Shown: positions 26,621-34,683 of the stretch, piece after piece
Numbering within the stretch: position 1 is the first letter of the stretch
Layout of the letters: each line of letters starts with the position of its first letter
Source of the DNA: a virus
Strand: one strand, 5' to 3'
IMG/VR virus record: IMGVR_UViG_3300047564_003491
Span: 1 to 43,175 of that record
DNA: 43,175 bases
Program-made: the position numbers and the translations under genes
The notes under the pieces: generated by a model
Database searches by the model: none
Seen by the model: only the letters and a program-made list of their open reading frames with translations
What the model was told of the DNA's origin: nothing

Positions 26621-27340
26621 TTAAGGTACAGGCGGTGAATTTTTGTATGGATGACCAGAAGGCAGCAAAGACGTTAGACCTGATGTCCAATGTGCCCAGC
26701 CTTGAATCTTAGAGATAACGTCAAGACTAGGAGCCTGCTCGATGCCGATCAAAATGCGAGAATGCAAACTGACGCTGCTAGTTGTTGCGCTCATTGTTCT
26801 ATTAAAATTGCCAAGCCCTCCAGATCGAACACGACTGCTAAAGATTTCTCCATTTCGCGAAACAAAATGAGTCTGGTTATCAGCGTAATAAGCATAAGAG
26901 CTTACTGAGCTTACGAATGACGCAAAATTAACGAGAGCAGAAGAGCCGTCTCTGTACAGCCAGTTTCCAACGGCTAGGCCAAGCCTAGGGTTTAGGCCGG
27001 CGGTATTAAGAACGCACTGAGCACTGTCATTAACAGTCGCGTCAGGTATTCCCAAGTAAAACCAAAAAGCATATGCAGCCGGGAGAGTTATATTCAGATG
27101 ACCCCTGTCTCTAACGATGCTTCCTGCTCCATTGATACCAGACGTTGTGTAATTAGGTCTGAGGATTGCGGATGCTTGCGTTGCGTGGCGGCTATTGCCA
27201 CTTTTATCGCGCAACTCGCTGAGGTATCCATCGTTATCTAATGTGACCGTGCTGGCATCCGCAGCATCTAACCACAAATCCGTAGTAATCAGCGACGGAT
27301 CCCAGTTGACCTTCTGACTGCCCGTAATCAACCAGCTCAT
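26621..27340 (-). CDS. LamG/concanavalin-like adhesin (239 aa)
   Basis: The sequence LWLDAADASTVT at residues ~22-33, SELRDKSGNSRHATQ at ~41-55 and the terminal LLPSGHPYKNSPPV are a recognisable signature of LamG-like (concanavalin A fold) phage and bacterial surface proteins. It has no signal peptide, as expected for a virion protein. The ATG overlaps a 25-codon ORF stop as ATGA. It probably binds host surface sugars. The downstream 3' remnant suggests this gene was swapped in. Confidence 0.72.
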   Translation of the reverse strand: MSWLITGSQKVNWDPSLITTDLWLDAADASTVTLDNDGYLSELRDKSGNSRHATQASAILRPNYTTSGINGAGSIVRDRGHLNITLPAAYAFWFYLGIPDATVNDSAQCVLNTAGLNPRLGLAVGNWLYRDGSSALVNFASFVSSVSSYAYYADNQTHFVSRNGEIFSSRVRSGGLGNFNRTMSATTSSVSLHSRILIGIEQAPSLDVISKIQGWAHWTSGLTSLLPSGHPYKNSPPVP

Positions 27341-27414
27341 TTGTCTACCTCCCAGGCAGTCGTAGTGGCAGTGACCTGGAGCCCTGGCTCGCTATAGCTC
27401 ATTGCGTGTGTCAT
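27337..27414 (-). CDS. Coupled micro-ORF (25 aa)
   Basis: A 25-codon frame (MTHAMSYSEPGLQVTATTTA, then five more residues) whose ATG overlaps the upstream stop as ATGA and whose TGA overlaps the next ATG as ATGA. The double overlap would let ribosomes pass between two adhesin genes. No family is recognised. It could be a real peptide or a translational relay. Confidence 0.5.
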   Translation of the reverse strand: MTHAMSYSEPGLQVTATTTAWEVDK

Positions 27415-28217
27415 GGGATAGCTGCTCCGATGGCGTTGATCAGCGTGGTGACGCGGGCATCCAGCAGGGCGAGATCCAGGGATTCGCCGATGGAGTAGAA
27501 GGCTAGGCGGGCGTTGGTGTACGAGCCACCGGCTCTACGAAAAATAAGCAAGCTAGATGATTGCAGCGGTGTGGTTGCAGAATTAAGAAATAGGGCTGAT
27601 AACCTAGAGGCCCTAAGAGTGACTGAATTGATGGCATTGCGCGAAGCGCCAGACAAAGAACCAGCAAGGGGCACATAAACAGCACCGGGAGCGATGGCGT
27701 TGTCAGATTGAAGTCTTACCAAAAACTGAGGTACCGCTTGATTGTATAGCAGGATACGTCCATTGACTTCCGTTTCGCTGCCAATATATGTCGTTTCAAT
27801 GTTTCCCACTGTTGAGTGCCAAACAGCAGCATGAACATTGGAAAGAGGATCGGCATTGCTTGCCCTGTTGCTATTCAGAAACTTCGTGCTTCCATTCCCC
27901 ACCAGCCCCGTCTTCCGGTTGTAGTCCCCACTCACGAAGTTGAAGTTCGTCGGCGCCGTACCCACCAACGGCACCAACGCCCCATTCAACGTCCTCGCAC
28001 CAGCCAAGATGCAGCTTGCCTTGATCGCACTCCAAATCCCATCTGCCTTGCAGCCCAGCACGAAGTTATCAATGGCGATCTTGACCCGCTCCTCCAGCGC
28101 CTGGTTGTCAGCAGCCTCGACAGCGGTGATGTAGGCAGCCGCATCGGGGTCCATCGGCTGCCAGGTTTTGCGCAGGTTCAGCTTCGCCCCAGTCGGCTTC
28201 TGGATGATCAGCGTCAT
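27411..28217 (-). CDS. Fibre/adhesin protein (268 aa)
   Basis: A 268-residue protein with N-terminal helices (AAAYITAVEAADNQALEERV, then IDNFVLGCKADGIWSAIKAS) followed by a beta-rich LamG-like domain (FNFVSGDYNRKTGLVGNG, then AFYSIGESLDLALLDARVTT). Such proteins are frequent as fibre tips in cyanophages. The DNA is visibly more G+C-rich at the 5' end. A degraded copy of its 3' end remains at 26557-26608. Coupled by ATGA to both neighbours. Confidence 0.65.
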   Translation of the reverse strand: MTLIIQKPTGAKLNLRKTWQPMDPDAAAYITAVEAADNQALEERVKIAIDNFVLGCKADGIWSAIKASCILAGARTLNGALVPLVGTAPTNFNFVSGDYNRKTGLVGNGSTKFLNSNRASNADPLSNVHAAVWHSTVGNIETTYIGSETEVNGRILLYNQAVPQFLVRLQSDNAIAPGAVYVPLAGSLSGASRNAINSVTLRASRLSALFLNSATTPLQSSSLLIFRRAGGSYTNARLAFYSIGESLDLALLDARVTTLINAIGAAIP

Positions 28218-28414
28218 TCGTCACCCTCCGCAGGGCTAGTAGTGTCGTTGACCTCGACCGCTGCCCAGGTAGCAGATTCGCGTTCAGGCGTTGTCGGATC
28301 GTCTTGCGCAAACGTGCCGTCCTGTTCGCGTACTTGAGTCACGCGCCACAGTTGGCCATCGGGAGCTGTCCATTCCTGGCCGACGTACTCAGCCACAGGC
28401 AGCTCCCACGTCAC
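28214..28414 (-). CDS. Hypothetical small protein (66 aa)
   Basis: Starts at GTG 28414, overlapping the previous stop (GTGA), and ends overlapping the next ATG (ATGA). The sequence opens TWELPVAEYVGQEWTAPDGQ and LWRVTQVREQDGTF, like a small beta domain, and ends with an acidic tail. I do not recognise it; the context implies a fibre accessory. Confidence 0.6.
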   Translation of the reverse strand: MTWELPVAEYVGQEWTAPDGQLWRVTQVREQDGTFAQDDPTTPERESATWAAVEVNDTTSPAEGDE

Positions 28415-28794
28415 TTTCCCGGCGCCACAGGGCGCTGATAGAACAGGATCTCAGCCACGCGCTCGGGGGCGATCAACTCAGCAGCGGCCAGGGTTTGCAA
28501 CGCAGGCTCCAGGCGCGGATCGGTGAGAGACACGTAGGCGTTATTCACGAGGTCGGTAACGTACCCGCTCACTTCAGTGTGATCTGGAGCAGAGGCAAGA
28601 ATCGCTGCGTATTCGTCCGGCTTGAAGCGCATCACGAATGCAGCGCTGGTGATAATGCCAATCTTGAATAGGTCGGCGTACTGATTACCAGCATTGGTGA
28701 GCAGCTCGGTAGCGATCGCTTCGGCAGTGGTGTCGTTACGATTGCCGGCTTCGATCAGGCCGTCAAGTGCTTTTTGGGAAAGGGTGATGTTCAT
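28411..28794 (-). CDS. Hypothetical helical protein in fibre operon (127 aa)
   Basis: A 127-residue protein rich in alanine and leucine, apparently helical. GNQYADLFKIGIITSAAFVM and FKPDEYAAILASA are the clearest segments. It belongs with proteins that accompany fibre genes (possible assembly factor). No catalytic motif. The ATG at 28794 lies 21 nt after the 405-aa fibre stop, and its end overlaps the next gene by GTGA. Confidence 0.6.
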   Translation of the reverse strand: MNITLSQKALDGLIEAGNRNDTTAEAIATELLTNAGNQYADLFKIGIITSAAFVMRFKPDEYAAILASAPDHTEVSGYVTDLVNNAYVSLTDPRLEPALQTLAAAELIAPERVAEILFYQRPVAPGK

Positions 28795-28815
28795 GGGAAG
28801 GGGAAGCAGCAGGGG

Positions 28816-30033
28816 TTAGTCGGCTTGGCCGGTCATGTACTGAACCGACAGGTAGATGACGCCGGTTCCGTTGAAATTGCCGCCCGTGGCGGTCACGATG
28901 ATGTCTGTATCCGTGGGGAAGCACTCAATGGTGCCTGCGGTCCAGTTGCGGTTATCGCTGGTGGTGCCAGCAGCAGTGCCGGTGATACTGCCCCAGCGGT
29001 CATCGTCTGTAGCCGTGCCGATCTTGTAGCCGGTGGTGCCGTTGGCCGTGCCGAGGGCGGTGGTGACTTTGCTGGTGACACCCATTACGACAGCACCAGC
29101 AGGGATCAGACCGGCAGCGGTGACGCTGGCGCCAGAGACGTTGGTCAGCGTGGCGCGGGCTGTGGCAATCGTGACACGGTGGTAGTCCGTGGCCGAGGTG
29201 TAGGTGTCATAGATATTGGTCTTCTGGGCGTTGGTGCCGTTGCGCTGGGCCAGGGTGTTGGCGGCGTCCTCAATTAAGATTGTAGTATTACCCGTGCCAA
29301 ATAAAATTTGAGCGCTGGTTTTTAGAGATGATCCGATTACAATACCAGAAAATATCCAATTTCCCCCAGCACTGGGCGCGGCAGTGGAGAATGTAATTCC
29401 ACTCCATAGGGAAAGTGTCCCGGTGCTTGAAATCTTTGCAAAACTCGTCCCATTAACCTGCAGATCCAGCAGGTTCCCCGCAAACCCACTCGCTGCATTA
29501 ATGCCCAAGCCCGTGCCGCTGGTGCTCCACGCCGTGCTCGTGGTGCCCGTGGGCTCGATCAGCACCTGAGGCTTGGTGGTGGTGCTGGTGCCACCTGTAA
29601 ACCAGGTGCCGGTGAAAGCCTTAGCCGGGCTCGATGCAGTGGCGTTGTAGCTGTTGATAAAACTGCCAGAGCTGGTCAGGATGCTGCCGTCATAAGTGAG
29701 AGTGCTAGCCCCTGCATTTGCGCCGCTTGCGTTATACAGCAGTTGCCCACTAGAGCCTGCAACTAACCCGACGGTGCCAGTGGCATCAGGAAACGAAATC
29801 GTCCTGTTTGCCGTAGGTGTGACGAGCTGCAGGGTGGTGGTGTTGGCACCGCCGTCGTTTAGCTCAACGTCACCGCCAGTTGTCAGCTTGTTGCTGGTCT
29901 TGTTGAACACCAGGCCGCTGTCACCCGCCAGCTTGCCGCCGTCGTTGAACTGAACCTGTGTATCAGATCCACCAGCGGCAGTAGTATCTACCTCGTCAAG
30001 ATTGCCAGTGAACGGGTTGAAACGAAACGGCAT
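28816..30033 (-). CDS. Tail fibre protein, beta-rich (405 aa)
   Basis: Opens MPFRFNPFTGNLDEVD and then DTQVQFNDGGKLAGDSGLVF, a common N-terminal pattern of phage fibre proteins. Long Thr/Ser/Gly/Ala-rich beta repeats follow (GSSGQLLYNASGANAGAS, GTGLGINAASGFAGNL). The C-terminal ~130 residues (DYHRVTIATARATLTNVSG, VIYLSVQYMTG) look like a compact knob. No S74 domain. The final part is G+C-rich compared with the tail genes. Probable fibre or spike subunit. Confidence 0.72.
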   Translation of the reverse strand: MPFRFNPFTGNLDEVDTTAAGGSDTQVQFNDGGKLAGDSGLVFNKTSNKLTTGGDVELNDGGANTTTLQLVTPTANRTISFPDATGTVGLVAGSSGQLLYNASGANAGASTLTYDGSILTSSGSFINSYNATASSPAKAFTGTWFTGGTSTTTKPQVLIEPTGTTSTAWSTSGTGLGINAASGFAGNLLDLQVNGTSFAKISSTGTLSLWSGITFSTAAPSAGGNWIFSGIVIGSSLKTSAQILFGTGNTTILIEDAANTLAQRNGTNAQKTNIYDTYTSATDYHRVTIATARATLTNVSGASVTAAGLIPAGAVVMGVTSKVTTALGTANGTTGYKIGTATDDDRWGSITGTAAGTTSDNRNWTAGTIECFPTDTDIIVTATGGNFNGTGVIYLSVQYMTGQAD

Positions 30034-30036
30034 GGC

Positions 30037-30366
30037 TCAGCTCTTGGTGACGGAATCGAGCCGACTGCCGGTGTACGACAGCGTGAGTGTTGCAACGGTG
30101 GTGCCACCAGACCCCCCATCCTTATAAACAACACCGGTCAGATTTTCCCCGGTATAGCTCAAGGCAATAAAATCATGTGCAGGAATTTCCAGCCCTTGAA
30201 TTGTAGGAACAGGATTTCCGGTATCATTCTTGATTTCAATACCAGCCGCATCAAGCTCAAGAGTAGCCCCTTCAATATCAACCTTTACTGCCCCAGTATC
30301 AGTAACGCTAACCGGCTTATCCGCCCCATCCGGCCCACGCCCTAGTAAGAAAGCTCCCGCAGACAT
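30037..30366 (-). CDS. Small virion/fibre-base protein (109 aa)
   Basis: A 109-residue beta-rich protein: SAGAFLLGRGPDGADKPVSV, then DTGAVKVDIEGATLEL and a C-terminal VATLTLSYTGSRLDSVTKS. Similar small proteins precede fibre genes in phages of aquatic bacteria. It is the first gene after the terminator that follows the major tail protein, so it begins the fibre transcription unit. No enzymatic motif. Confidence 0.6.
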   Translation of the reverse strand: MSAGAFLLGRGPDGADKPVSVTDTGAVKVDIEGATLELDAAGIEIKNDTGNPVPTIQGLEIPAHDFIALSYTGENLTGVVYKDGGSGGTTVATLTLSYTGSRLDSVTKS

Positions 30367-30412
30367 TGACCGTCTAGCTGCTACAAAGTCAATCTAGCCA
30401 CTGAGCACGGAC

Positions 30413-30439
30413 AAAAGAAAAGCCCCTCCGAAGAGGGGC
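30413..30439 (-). terminator. Intrinsic terminator after the major tail protein gene
   Basis: The minus strand has GCCCCTC-TTCG-GAGGGGC (perfect 7-bp stem with UUCG tetraloop) followed by TTTTCTTTT. It separates the major tail protein from the fibre operon. Confidence 0.92.
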
Positions 30440-30460
30440 GTTGCTTGCCAAGCTGATCTA

Positions 30461-31213
30461 TCAGGACTTCGACAGGTCGAAGGTCGGTGCGCCAGACGGG
30501 CGGAAGTTAATGCTCACAGACTGAGCATCGTCAGGGTTGACGTTGATACTTGCAGAAGTCAGCACAATTGCAGACTCGATGTAGCGGCTAAGAGTGTCGC
30601 TAACAGCACCACCAGAGAAAACCTGGTCGATGTAAAGCTTCACACCAGCACCAAGCTGCTTGCGCTGAATCACGTCCTGGATCATACGGTTAGCCATCGA
30701 GGAATCATCCTCAGTGGTATAAACCGTGCAGGTACCAGTACCGTCAGCAAAGCCAGTCACGAACTTGCGGAACGGCGCATACTGACCAGTGCCCTGGCCA
30801 ATAGTCGTAACATCAATTTCGTTCCTGGTGATCTCAAAACTCCAGTCGCGAACCTGCCCGAGCAGCTCAGCCTCCTTGTACTTCAGACTTGCTTTTTGAC
30901 CGTTAAAGCCAGAAGGCTGAGCGGTTGCAGTAGCAGCACTACCACCAGCGGTTGCAGAAATCGTCATCACGCCCGTGTCGGCGACATAGGTTTTGACGAA
31001 GTAATTACCAGCGGTAATGGCACCCGTCGTGGTAGCCCCAACAGGATAGGCGAGAGTCACGGGATCTCCGACACGGAAACCCTGATAGACTCCAACTTGG
31101 ATGTTGGAACCAGTGGCTGGAAAATCAGAAGCAAGAAGGCAGACTTCGGTACCTGCAGGCTTGTAGTAGAACGCGCCCGAAGTCCCGGTCAGGACAGTAG
31201 TTTCGCAAGACAT
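30461..31213 (-). CDS. Major tail tube protein
   Basis: A 250-residue protein. An N-terminal ~100-residue beta region (FRVGDPVTLAYPVGATTTG, NYFVKTYVADTGVMTISA) precedes a gpV-type tube domain with LGQVRDWSFEITRNEIDVTT, FVTGFADGTGTCTVYTTEDD and SVSINFRPSG. It follows the tail terminator gene and carries its own leader hairpin and a strong terminator, as expected for an abundant structural protein. The start ATG at 31213 is supported by the leader. Two shorter tube-like relatives lie at 508-1969. Confidence 0.85.
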   Translation of the reverse strand: MSCETTVLTGTSGAFYYKPAGTEVCLLASDFPATGSNIQVGVYQGFRVGDPVTLAYPVGATTTGAITAGNYFVKTYVADTGVMTISATAGGSAATATAQPSGFNGQKASLKYKEAELLGQVRDWSFEITRNEIDVTTIGQGTGQYAPFRKFVTGFADGTGTCTVYTTEDDSSMANRMIQDVIQRKQLGAGVKLYIDQVFSGGAVSDTLSRYIESAIVLTSASINVNPDDAQSVSINFRPSGAPTFDLSKS

Positions 31214-31239
31214 TGCTTTTAAAGCGAGAACGAGAATGC

Positions 31240-31250
31240 GGGCACAGCCC
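31240..31250 (-). promoter_or_regulatory. Leader hairpin GGGCTGTGCCC before the major tail protein
   Basis: The 11-nt perfect inverted repeat GGGC-TGT-GCCC lies 27 nt upstream of the ATG. The same core GGCTGTGCC occurs three times in the major capsid leader. Just upstream, an inverted repeat GTCTA-N9-TAGAC (31251-31269) includes the string TGTCTAATCT, a possible -10 region. Confidence 0.55.
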
Positions 31251-31277
31251 GTCTAGTGTTAGATTAGACAGACGTGG

Positions 31278-31748
31278 TTACGCAGAGCAGGGTAAAACAG
31301 CTTGCCATCCAGCAGAAATCTTGCCCATAAAATGAGGCGCTTGGTTTGAAAGTGAACTCTCAATAGATTCAACAGTTTCCCCGTAAAAAGAAGGCCCAGA
31401 AATCGCCCCAATTCTTACAAAAACCGCCCCAGATTCGCGCTTGGAATTAGCAAGTGATTTGATCACATTGACAGCAATAGAAACAAGCTCTTGACACCTA
31501 GCAGGCCCGCCCCCTTTTGCAGCAAAGCACCTGATCACCAAAGAACCCCTAGGCGAGTCAAGAATCCCCGAAATAGCCTCTTGATTCATTTCCCCAAACA
31601 TTAAGTTCACGCGAATGTATTCCTTCGGGGGATCAGGTGGAACGGCTGTTACGTTGTCAAAGTAAACAGGGATAGACGGTGTTTGAGAGTTGAAAGTCGT
31701 GAGGATTGGGGCTTCGATTGCTGCTCTGATTTTTTGATAATCTGTCAT
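31278..31748 (-). CDS. Tail terminator protein (gpU-like)
   Basis: A 156-residue protein: KIRAAIEAPILTTFNSQTPSIPVYFDN then EYIRVNLMFGEM and RGSLVIRCFAAKGGGPARCQ. This matches the size and order of tail-terminator (minor tail U-like / DUF4128-type) proteins between the neck protein and the tail tube. The ATG at 31748 overlaps the upstream stop (TGATG). It caps the tube at the head-proximal end. Confidence 0.72.
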   Translation of the reverse strand: MTDYQKIRAAIEAPILTTFNSQTPSIPVYFDNVTAVPPDPPKEYIRVNLMFGEMNQEAISGILDSPRGSLVIRCFAAKGGGPARCQELVSIAVNVIKSLANSKRESGAVFVRIGAISGPSFYGETVESIESSLSNQAPHFMGKISAGWQAVLPCSA

Positions 31749-32293
31749 CACCCAAATCCCTTGCCACGAGTTGAACTAAATGCTTTACTTACTCCGAGGT
31801 TCAAATCTTTCTGAAGCCCACCCCCTTGAACATAGTTTTCGTACCAATCAAGAGGAGCGGTGCGCCTTGCAATGCTTTCACCAGAGCCGATTGCACCACG
31901 ACGACTTGTCTCAGGCGCCCTCGGCCTACGTCCAAACTCAACACGACTTAGATCAATAGGTTCAGATTGCGCTTTAAATATCCCCTCATCCATATCCATA
32001 GCTAAACCCGCATGAGCCGCCCCATTGACAATCTGAAAGTAAGTTTTACTAGCTGCAGAAAAGCGTCTTTTTGGCACGTTCCTCAAATCATACTTGTAAA
32101 CCTTGCCTTCACTCCTCGGGCCGCCAGGAGTCCCTCCCTCTGGCACTGCATACCAAGCAGACGAAAAGCTGCCAGACCAGACAGGGCCTCGCTCGGCAAG
32201 GCTGTTCATAATGCGAACGCTTGCTTCTCTCGCCGCCTGAACAACAACCTCTTCAATCTCTTCAACAAGAAATCTGATCTGATTACGCGCCAT
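31748..32293 (-). CDS. Tail completion / neck protein, HK97 gp10-like
   Basis: A 181-residue protein. Amphipathic N-terminal helices (VEEIEEVVVQAAREASVRIM) are followed by GPVWSGSFSSAWYAVPEGG and FQIVNGAAHAGLAMDMDEG, the usual pattern of HK97 gp10-like head-tail joining proteins (W-G-AR-SW, then N---YA--LE-G). The order, after the stopper and before the tail terminator, agrees. TGATG coupling to the gene upstream. Confidence 0.72.
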   Translation of the reverse strand: MARNQIRFLVEEIEEVVVQAAREASVRIMNSLAERGPVWSGSFSSAWYAVPEGGTPGGPRSEGKVYKYDLRNVPKRRFSAASKTYFQIVNGAAHAGLAMDMDEGIFKAQSEPIDLSRVEFGRRPRAPETSRRGAIGSGESIARRTAPLDWYENYVQGGGLQKDLNLGVSKAFSSTRGKGFG

Positions 32294-32670
32294 CAGCTCA
32301 ATCTCGCAACAACTACATGCAGTATAGGGCTGTCACCTCTATAGGACATCATGCCAATAATTTTTGCAGTTCTCTGAACCCCATTCTGCAAATATCTAAT
32401 TGAATCAGTGGTCTGCGGATAATATTCTCCAAGCGATGTAGCTGCGATTAAAATCTTAACATCAGTCATTTGATATAGCCCTTGCACTTCTTCGGGCCTG
32501 AGCTGCGTTGGAACTATTTTCACAGGAACCTCCTGTGCATACCCTAAAACAGTGCCCGTCTGAGGATCATACTGTTGATTTTGAGAAGCCTTAATATATG
32601 TAGCAGAAATCCCCCACTGCGAAATCAGCGGCCCCGGAATTCCCCCAAATACCTGATCAACAAGAGACAT
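32293..32670 (-). CDS. Head closure (stopper) protein
   Basis: A 125-residue beta-rich protein (SATYIKASQNQQYDPQTGTV, VPVKIVPTQLRPEEVQG, KILIAATSLGEYYPQTTDSI) in the position of the head-completion or stopper protein between the connector adaptor and the neck protein. Fits the size of SPP1 gp16 / HK97 gp7-type stoppers. Identified mainly by order and length. Confidence 0.65.
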   Translation of the reverse strand: MSLVDQVFGGIPGPLISQWGISATYIKASQNQQYDPQTGTVLGYAQEVPVKIVPTQLRPEEVQGLYQMTDVKILIAATSLGEYYPQTTDSIRYLQNGVQRTAKIIGMMSYRGDSPILHVVVARLS

Positions 32671-32676
32671 GATTGA

Positions 32677-33336
32677 TCACAGTGGATTGCTATACCATCC
32701 CCCATAAGTGGGGAAAACGGCACCATTCGCAAATCTGATTCGACGCCCATAAGCCGCCCCAGAGTAAAAAGGCGTGATACGAGCTGAGCTTGTCCTGGAA
32801 ACATAAGGCTGATTAAAACTACTATCAACAATATACTTCGACAAAATATCCATCACAAAAGGTGGAATGTATTCAAAGCCCGACTGCCCTTCATCTTCAT
32901 CCTTGAATTTAACTCTTAAAGCGCCCGAACCAAGCTCAACTTCTTCATACTGATTATTTTGCTGTAATTGAACACCCCCATCATTCCCACTCGGAATCCC
33001 CGTATATCCCCCACTCGTCGTCAAAAAAGCAGCCATGTAGGCTACTGCATACTCAAGATCAAGAGGCAGCTCATCAGATGGCAGCCTTCGCCCATCAATC
33101 TTGATATTCCTTGGCCAAGCAAGAGACTGCTCGGCTGTTGCAACAAACCCCTTCCATCGAAGAGGATTGATTGTCATTGTTGCAGCAACAAGAGTTTTTT
33201 CTTTTTGCGTATCTGTAAATGCAAGCCAAGAAACAACCCCAGGGCTGTCTGGTAATTCAGTCAAAAGAGATGTGGCCCTCGCAACGCTAATGAAGGAGTT
33301 TGCGTTGTCGGCTCCCAGCGTTGAAACGAAGGCCAT
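32677..33336 (-). CDS. Head-tail connector (adaptor), DnaT-like fold annotation
   Basis: A 219-residue protein starting FVSTLGADNANSFISVARAT and with EKTLVAATMTINPLRWKG, then QSLAWPRNIKIDGRRLPSDE and AVAYMAAFLTTS. This is the helical pattern of phage head-tail adaptors often annotated as putative DnaT-like ssDNA-binding protein. W-W-G--A---Q-L-WPR is conserved. It should bind the portal ring. No independent sign of DNA binding. Confidence 0.75.
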   Translation of the reverse strand: MAFVSTLGADNANSFISVARATSLLTELPDSPGVVSWLAFTDTQKEKTLVAATMTINPLRWKGFVATAEQSLAWPRNIKIDGRRLPSDELPLDLEYAVAYMAAFLTTSGGYTGIPSGNDGGVQLQQNNQYEEVELGSGALRVKFKDEDEGQSGFEYIPPFVMDILSKYIVDSSFNQPYVSRTSSARITPFYSGAAYGRRIRFANGAVFPTYGGWYSNPL

Positions 33337-33362
33337 TTTCCATCAATACAACCCCGAACAAC

Positions 33363-33572
33363 TCACTTTTGAGTAGTGGCTTTCGGCTTTGACTTCACTG
33401 TAGCCGCCCCAGAAGAAGTCGGAATTTTTTCAAGTTCATCTTTCTTGGCTTCAACAGGAGCAGGCATTGGATATGCTTCCTCAGTTAAAGCAGCTTCTTC
33501 TACAACAGCAGCTTGCTGCTGAATCATCGCTTCTTGAGCTTCACGAGCAAGTCGAAAACTAGTAATAGACAT
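33363..33572 (-). CDS. Small hypothetical protein, Ala/Glu/Lys-rich (69 aa)
   Basis: Sixty-nine residues of low complexity: a helical first half (REAQEAMIQQQAAVVEEAAL) and a Lys/Pro/Ser-rich tail. It is the first gene after the terminator that follows the major capsid gene. Possibly a minor head protein or a linker. No known family recognised. Confidence 0.55.
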   Translation of the reverse strand: MSITSFRLAREAQEAMIQQQAAVVEEAALTEEAYPMPAPVEAKKDELEKIPTSSGAATVKSKPKATTQK

Positions 33573-33588
33573 GGTTTAATTGCCATAG

Positions 33589-33622
33589 AAAAACCCCACT
33601 AGCATACTAGATGCCAGCGGGG
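33589..33622 (-). terminator. Intrinsic terminator after the major capsid gene
   Basis: A 12-bp minus-strand stem (CCCCGCTGGCAT with ATGCTAGTGGGG, two G-U pairs) with a 5-nt CTAGT loop and then TTTTTC. This is one of the strongest hairpins in the window and isolates the capsid gene from the connector genes. Confidence 0.93.
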
Positions 33623-33656
33623 TAGAGATTGCGACTAAAGAAAAATCAGAACAAAA

Positions 33657-34640
33657 TCACACAAAAGCGCGAAGCTGAGTCACGCGAATGTTGCGATTGT
33701 CAGTAAACACCTTGTCCCAATTGGTGCCAGTGGCCAGCTCGGCATTAGTAGGCGAGTTACCAGCTGCGTTACCAGTCCAAGAAATACCGTTGGGGTGGAT
33801 CATGTAGTGAGTGCGATTGATCAGATAATCAATCCCCTTCAGCGAATCACGATCAGTTTCAACGGGAGTCTTGGCAGGAGCAGTTGCATAAGCAAAGGCG
33901 CCAGGGCCAAAGAAGTAGGTGTGATGCACATCGGTGCTACCAGTACCAGCGCCCACATCCACGGGCAGGGTGTCATCCACGAAGACGGGACGACCCAGAT
34001 AGGTGCCCAGCTCAAGGCGTTGAGCCGAAAGGCGGGTATCGAGCTGGCTGGTGCTGCTGGCCGGAACGATCAGGTCCAGGTTCATCAGGGCGTAATACAC
34101 CGGGGAGCGCATCACGATGCCCGTCAGCTCCTGGCCGGCATCACCGAGCTTGGCGATGCCACTGACCATGGCCGATTGAGTCAGCTGGGTGCTGGTGCCC
34201 CCAACGGCATGGCTGGTCGCCAGAGGGCCGCCAGCGACGAACATCCCCTTCAGGATGCTCACCAGGGTCTTCTGCATGTCACGCACCCAATACTGGCCAG
34301 TGCGGCGAGCAATGGCTTGCATGGGATCGGAGCCAGCAAGTTCACCAGCAAGGTCAGAGGACTTCCAGGCCTTACCGCGAACGTTGCGGACGCCCGTTTG
34401 CAGATCGCCACCAATGGCGTCAGCGACGAGGCCCGTGGTGTCATCGAGGATCTGAGAGTCGCCTGTCAGGTCACCGAAGAAAGGAAGGTCGATGGTTTTG
34501 CCGCCTTTGGCAAATTCGGACTGGATGGCATCGTTAGTGACCATCAGACCCGAAGTGACCAGCGCATTGCGGTCTTGGATCTCTTCTTGTTGGTACTCAA
34601 GAAAGAGCTGAGGAATGAAAGGAACGCCTGCGAGAAGCAT
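33657..34640 (-). CDS. Major capsid protein
   Basis: A 327-residue protein. VPFIPQLFLEYQQEEIQDRN at the N-terminus, GGKTIDLPFFGDLTGDSQIL, ARRTGQYWVRDMQKTLVSIL and GIVMRSPVYYALMNLDLIVP, then LGRPVFVDDTLP and a PNGISWTG block, match HK97-fold coat proteins of the major capsid protein 13-like (PF20036) type as I recall. It follows the scaffold-portal-terminase genes and has a long leader with repeats and its own terminators. No propeptide or protease site is evident. A weak AAGGG Shine-Dalgarno precedes the ATG. Confidence 0.88.
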   Translation of the reverse strand: MLLAGVPFIPQLFLEYQQEEIQDRNALVTSGLMVTNDAIQSEFAKGGKTIDLPFFGDLTGDSQILDDTTGLVADAIGGDLQTGVRNVRGKAWKSSDLAGELAGSDPMQAIARRTGQYWVRDMQKTLVSILKGMFVAGGPLATSHAVGGTSTQLTQSAMVSGIAKLGDAGQELTGIVMRSPVYYALMNLDLIVPASSTSQLDTRLSAQRLELGTYLGRPVFVDDTLPVDVGAGTGSTDVHHTYFFGPGAFAYATAPAKTPVETDRDSLKGIDYLINRTHYMIHPNGISWTGNAAGNSPTNAELATGTNWDKVFTDNRNIRVTQLRAFV

Positions 34641-34683
34641 TGTTTTGCCCTTGTAGAGGAATGGTTGGTTTGTCGATCAAGTT

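Noticed and set aside
28712-28719. Cyanobacterial HIP1 octamer as host evidence
   Set aside because: Only one GCGATCGC was noticed in 43 kb, too few to identify the host by itself.
31790-31830. tRNA-like GGTTCAAATC string
   Set aside because: It lies in the neck protein coding sequence and no cloverleaf can be drawn around it.
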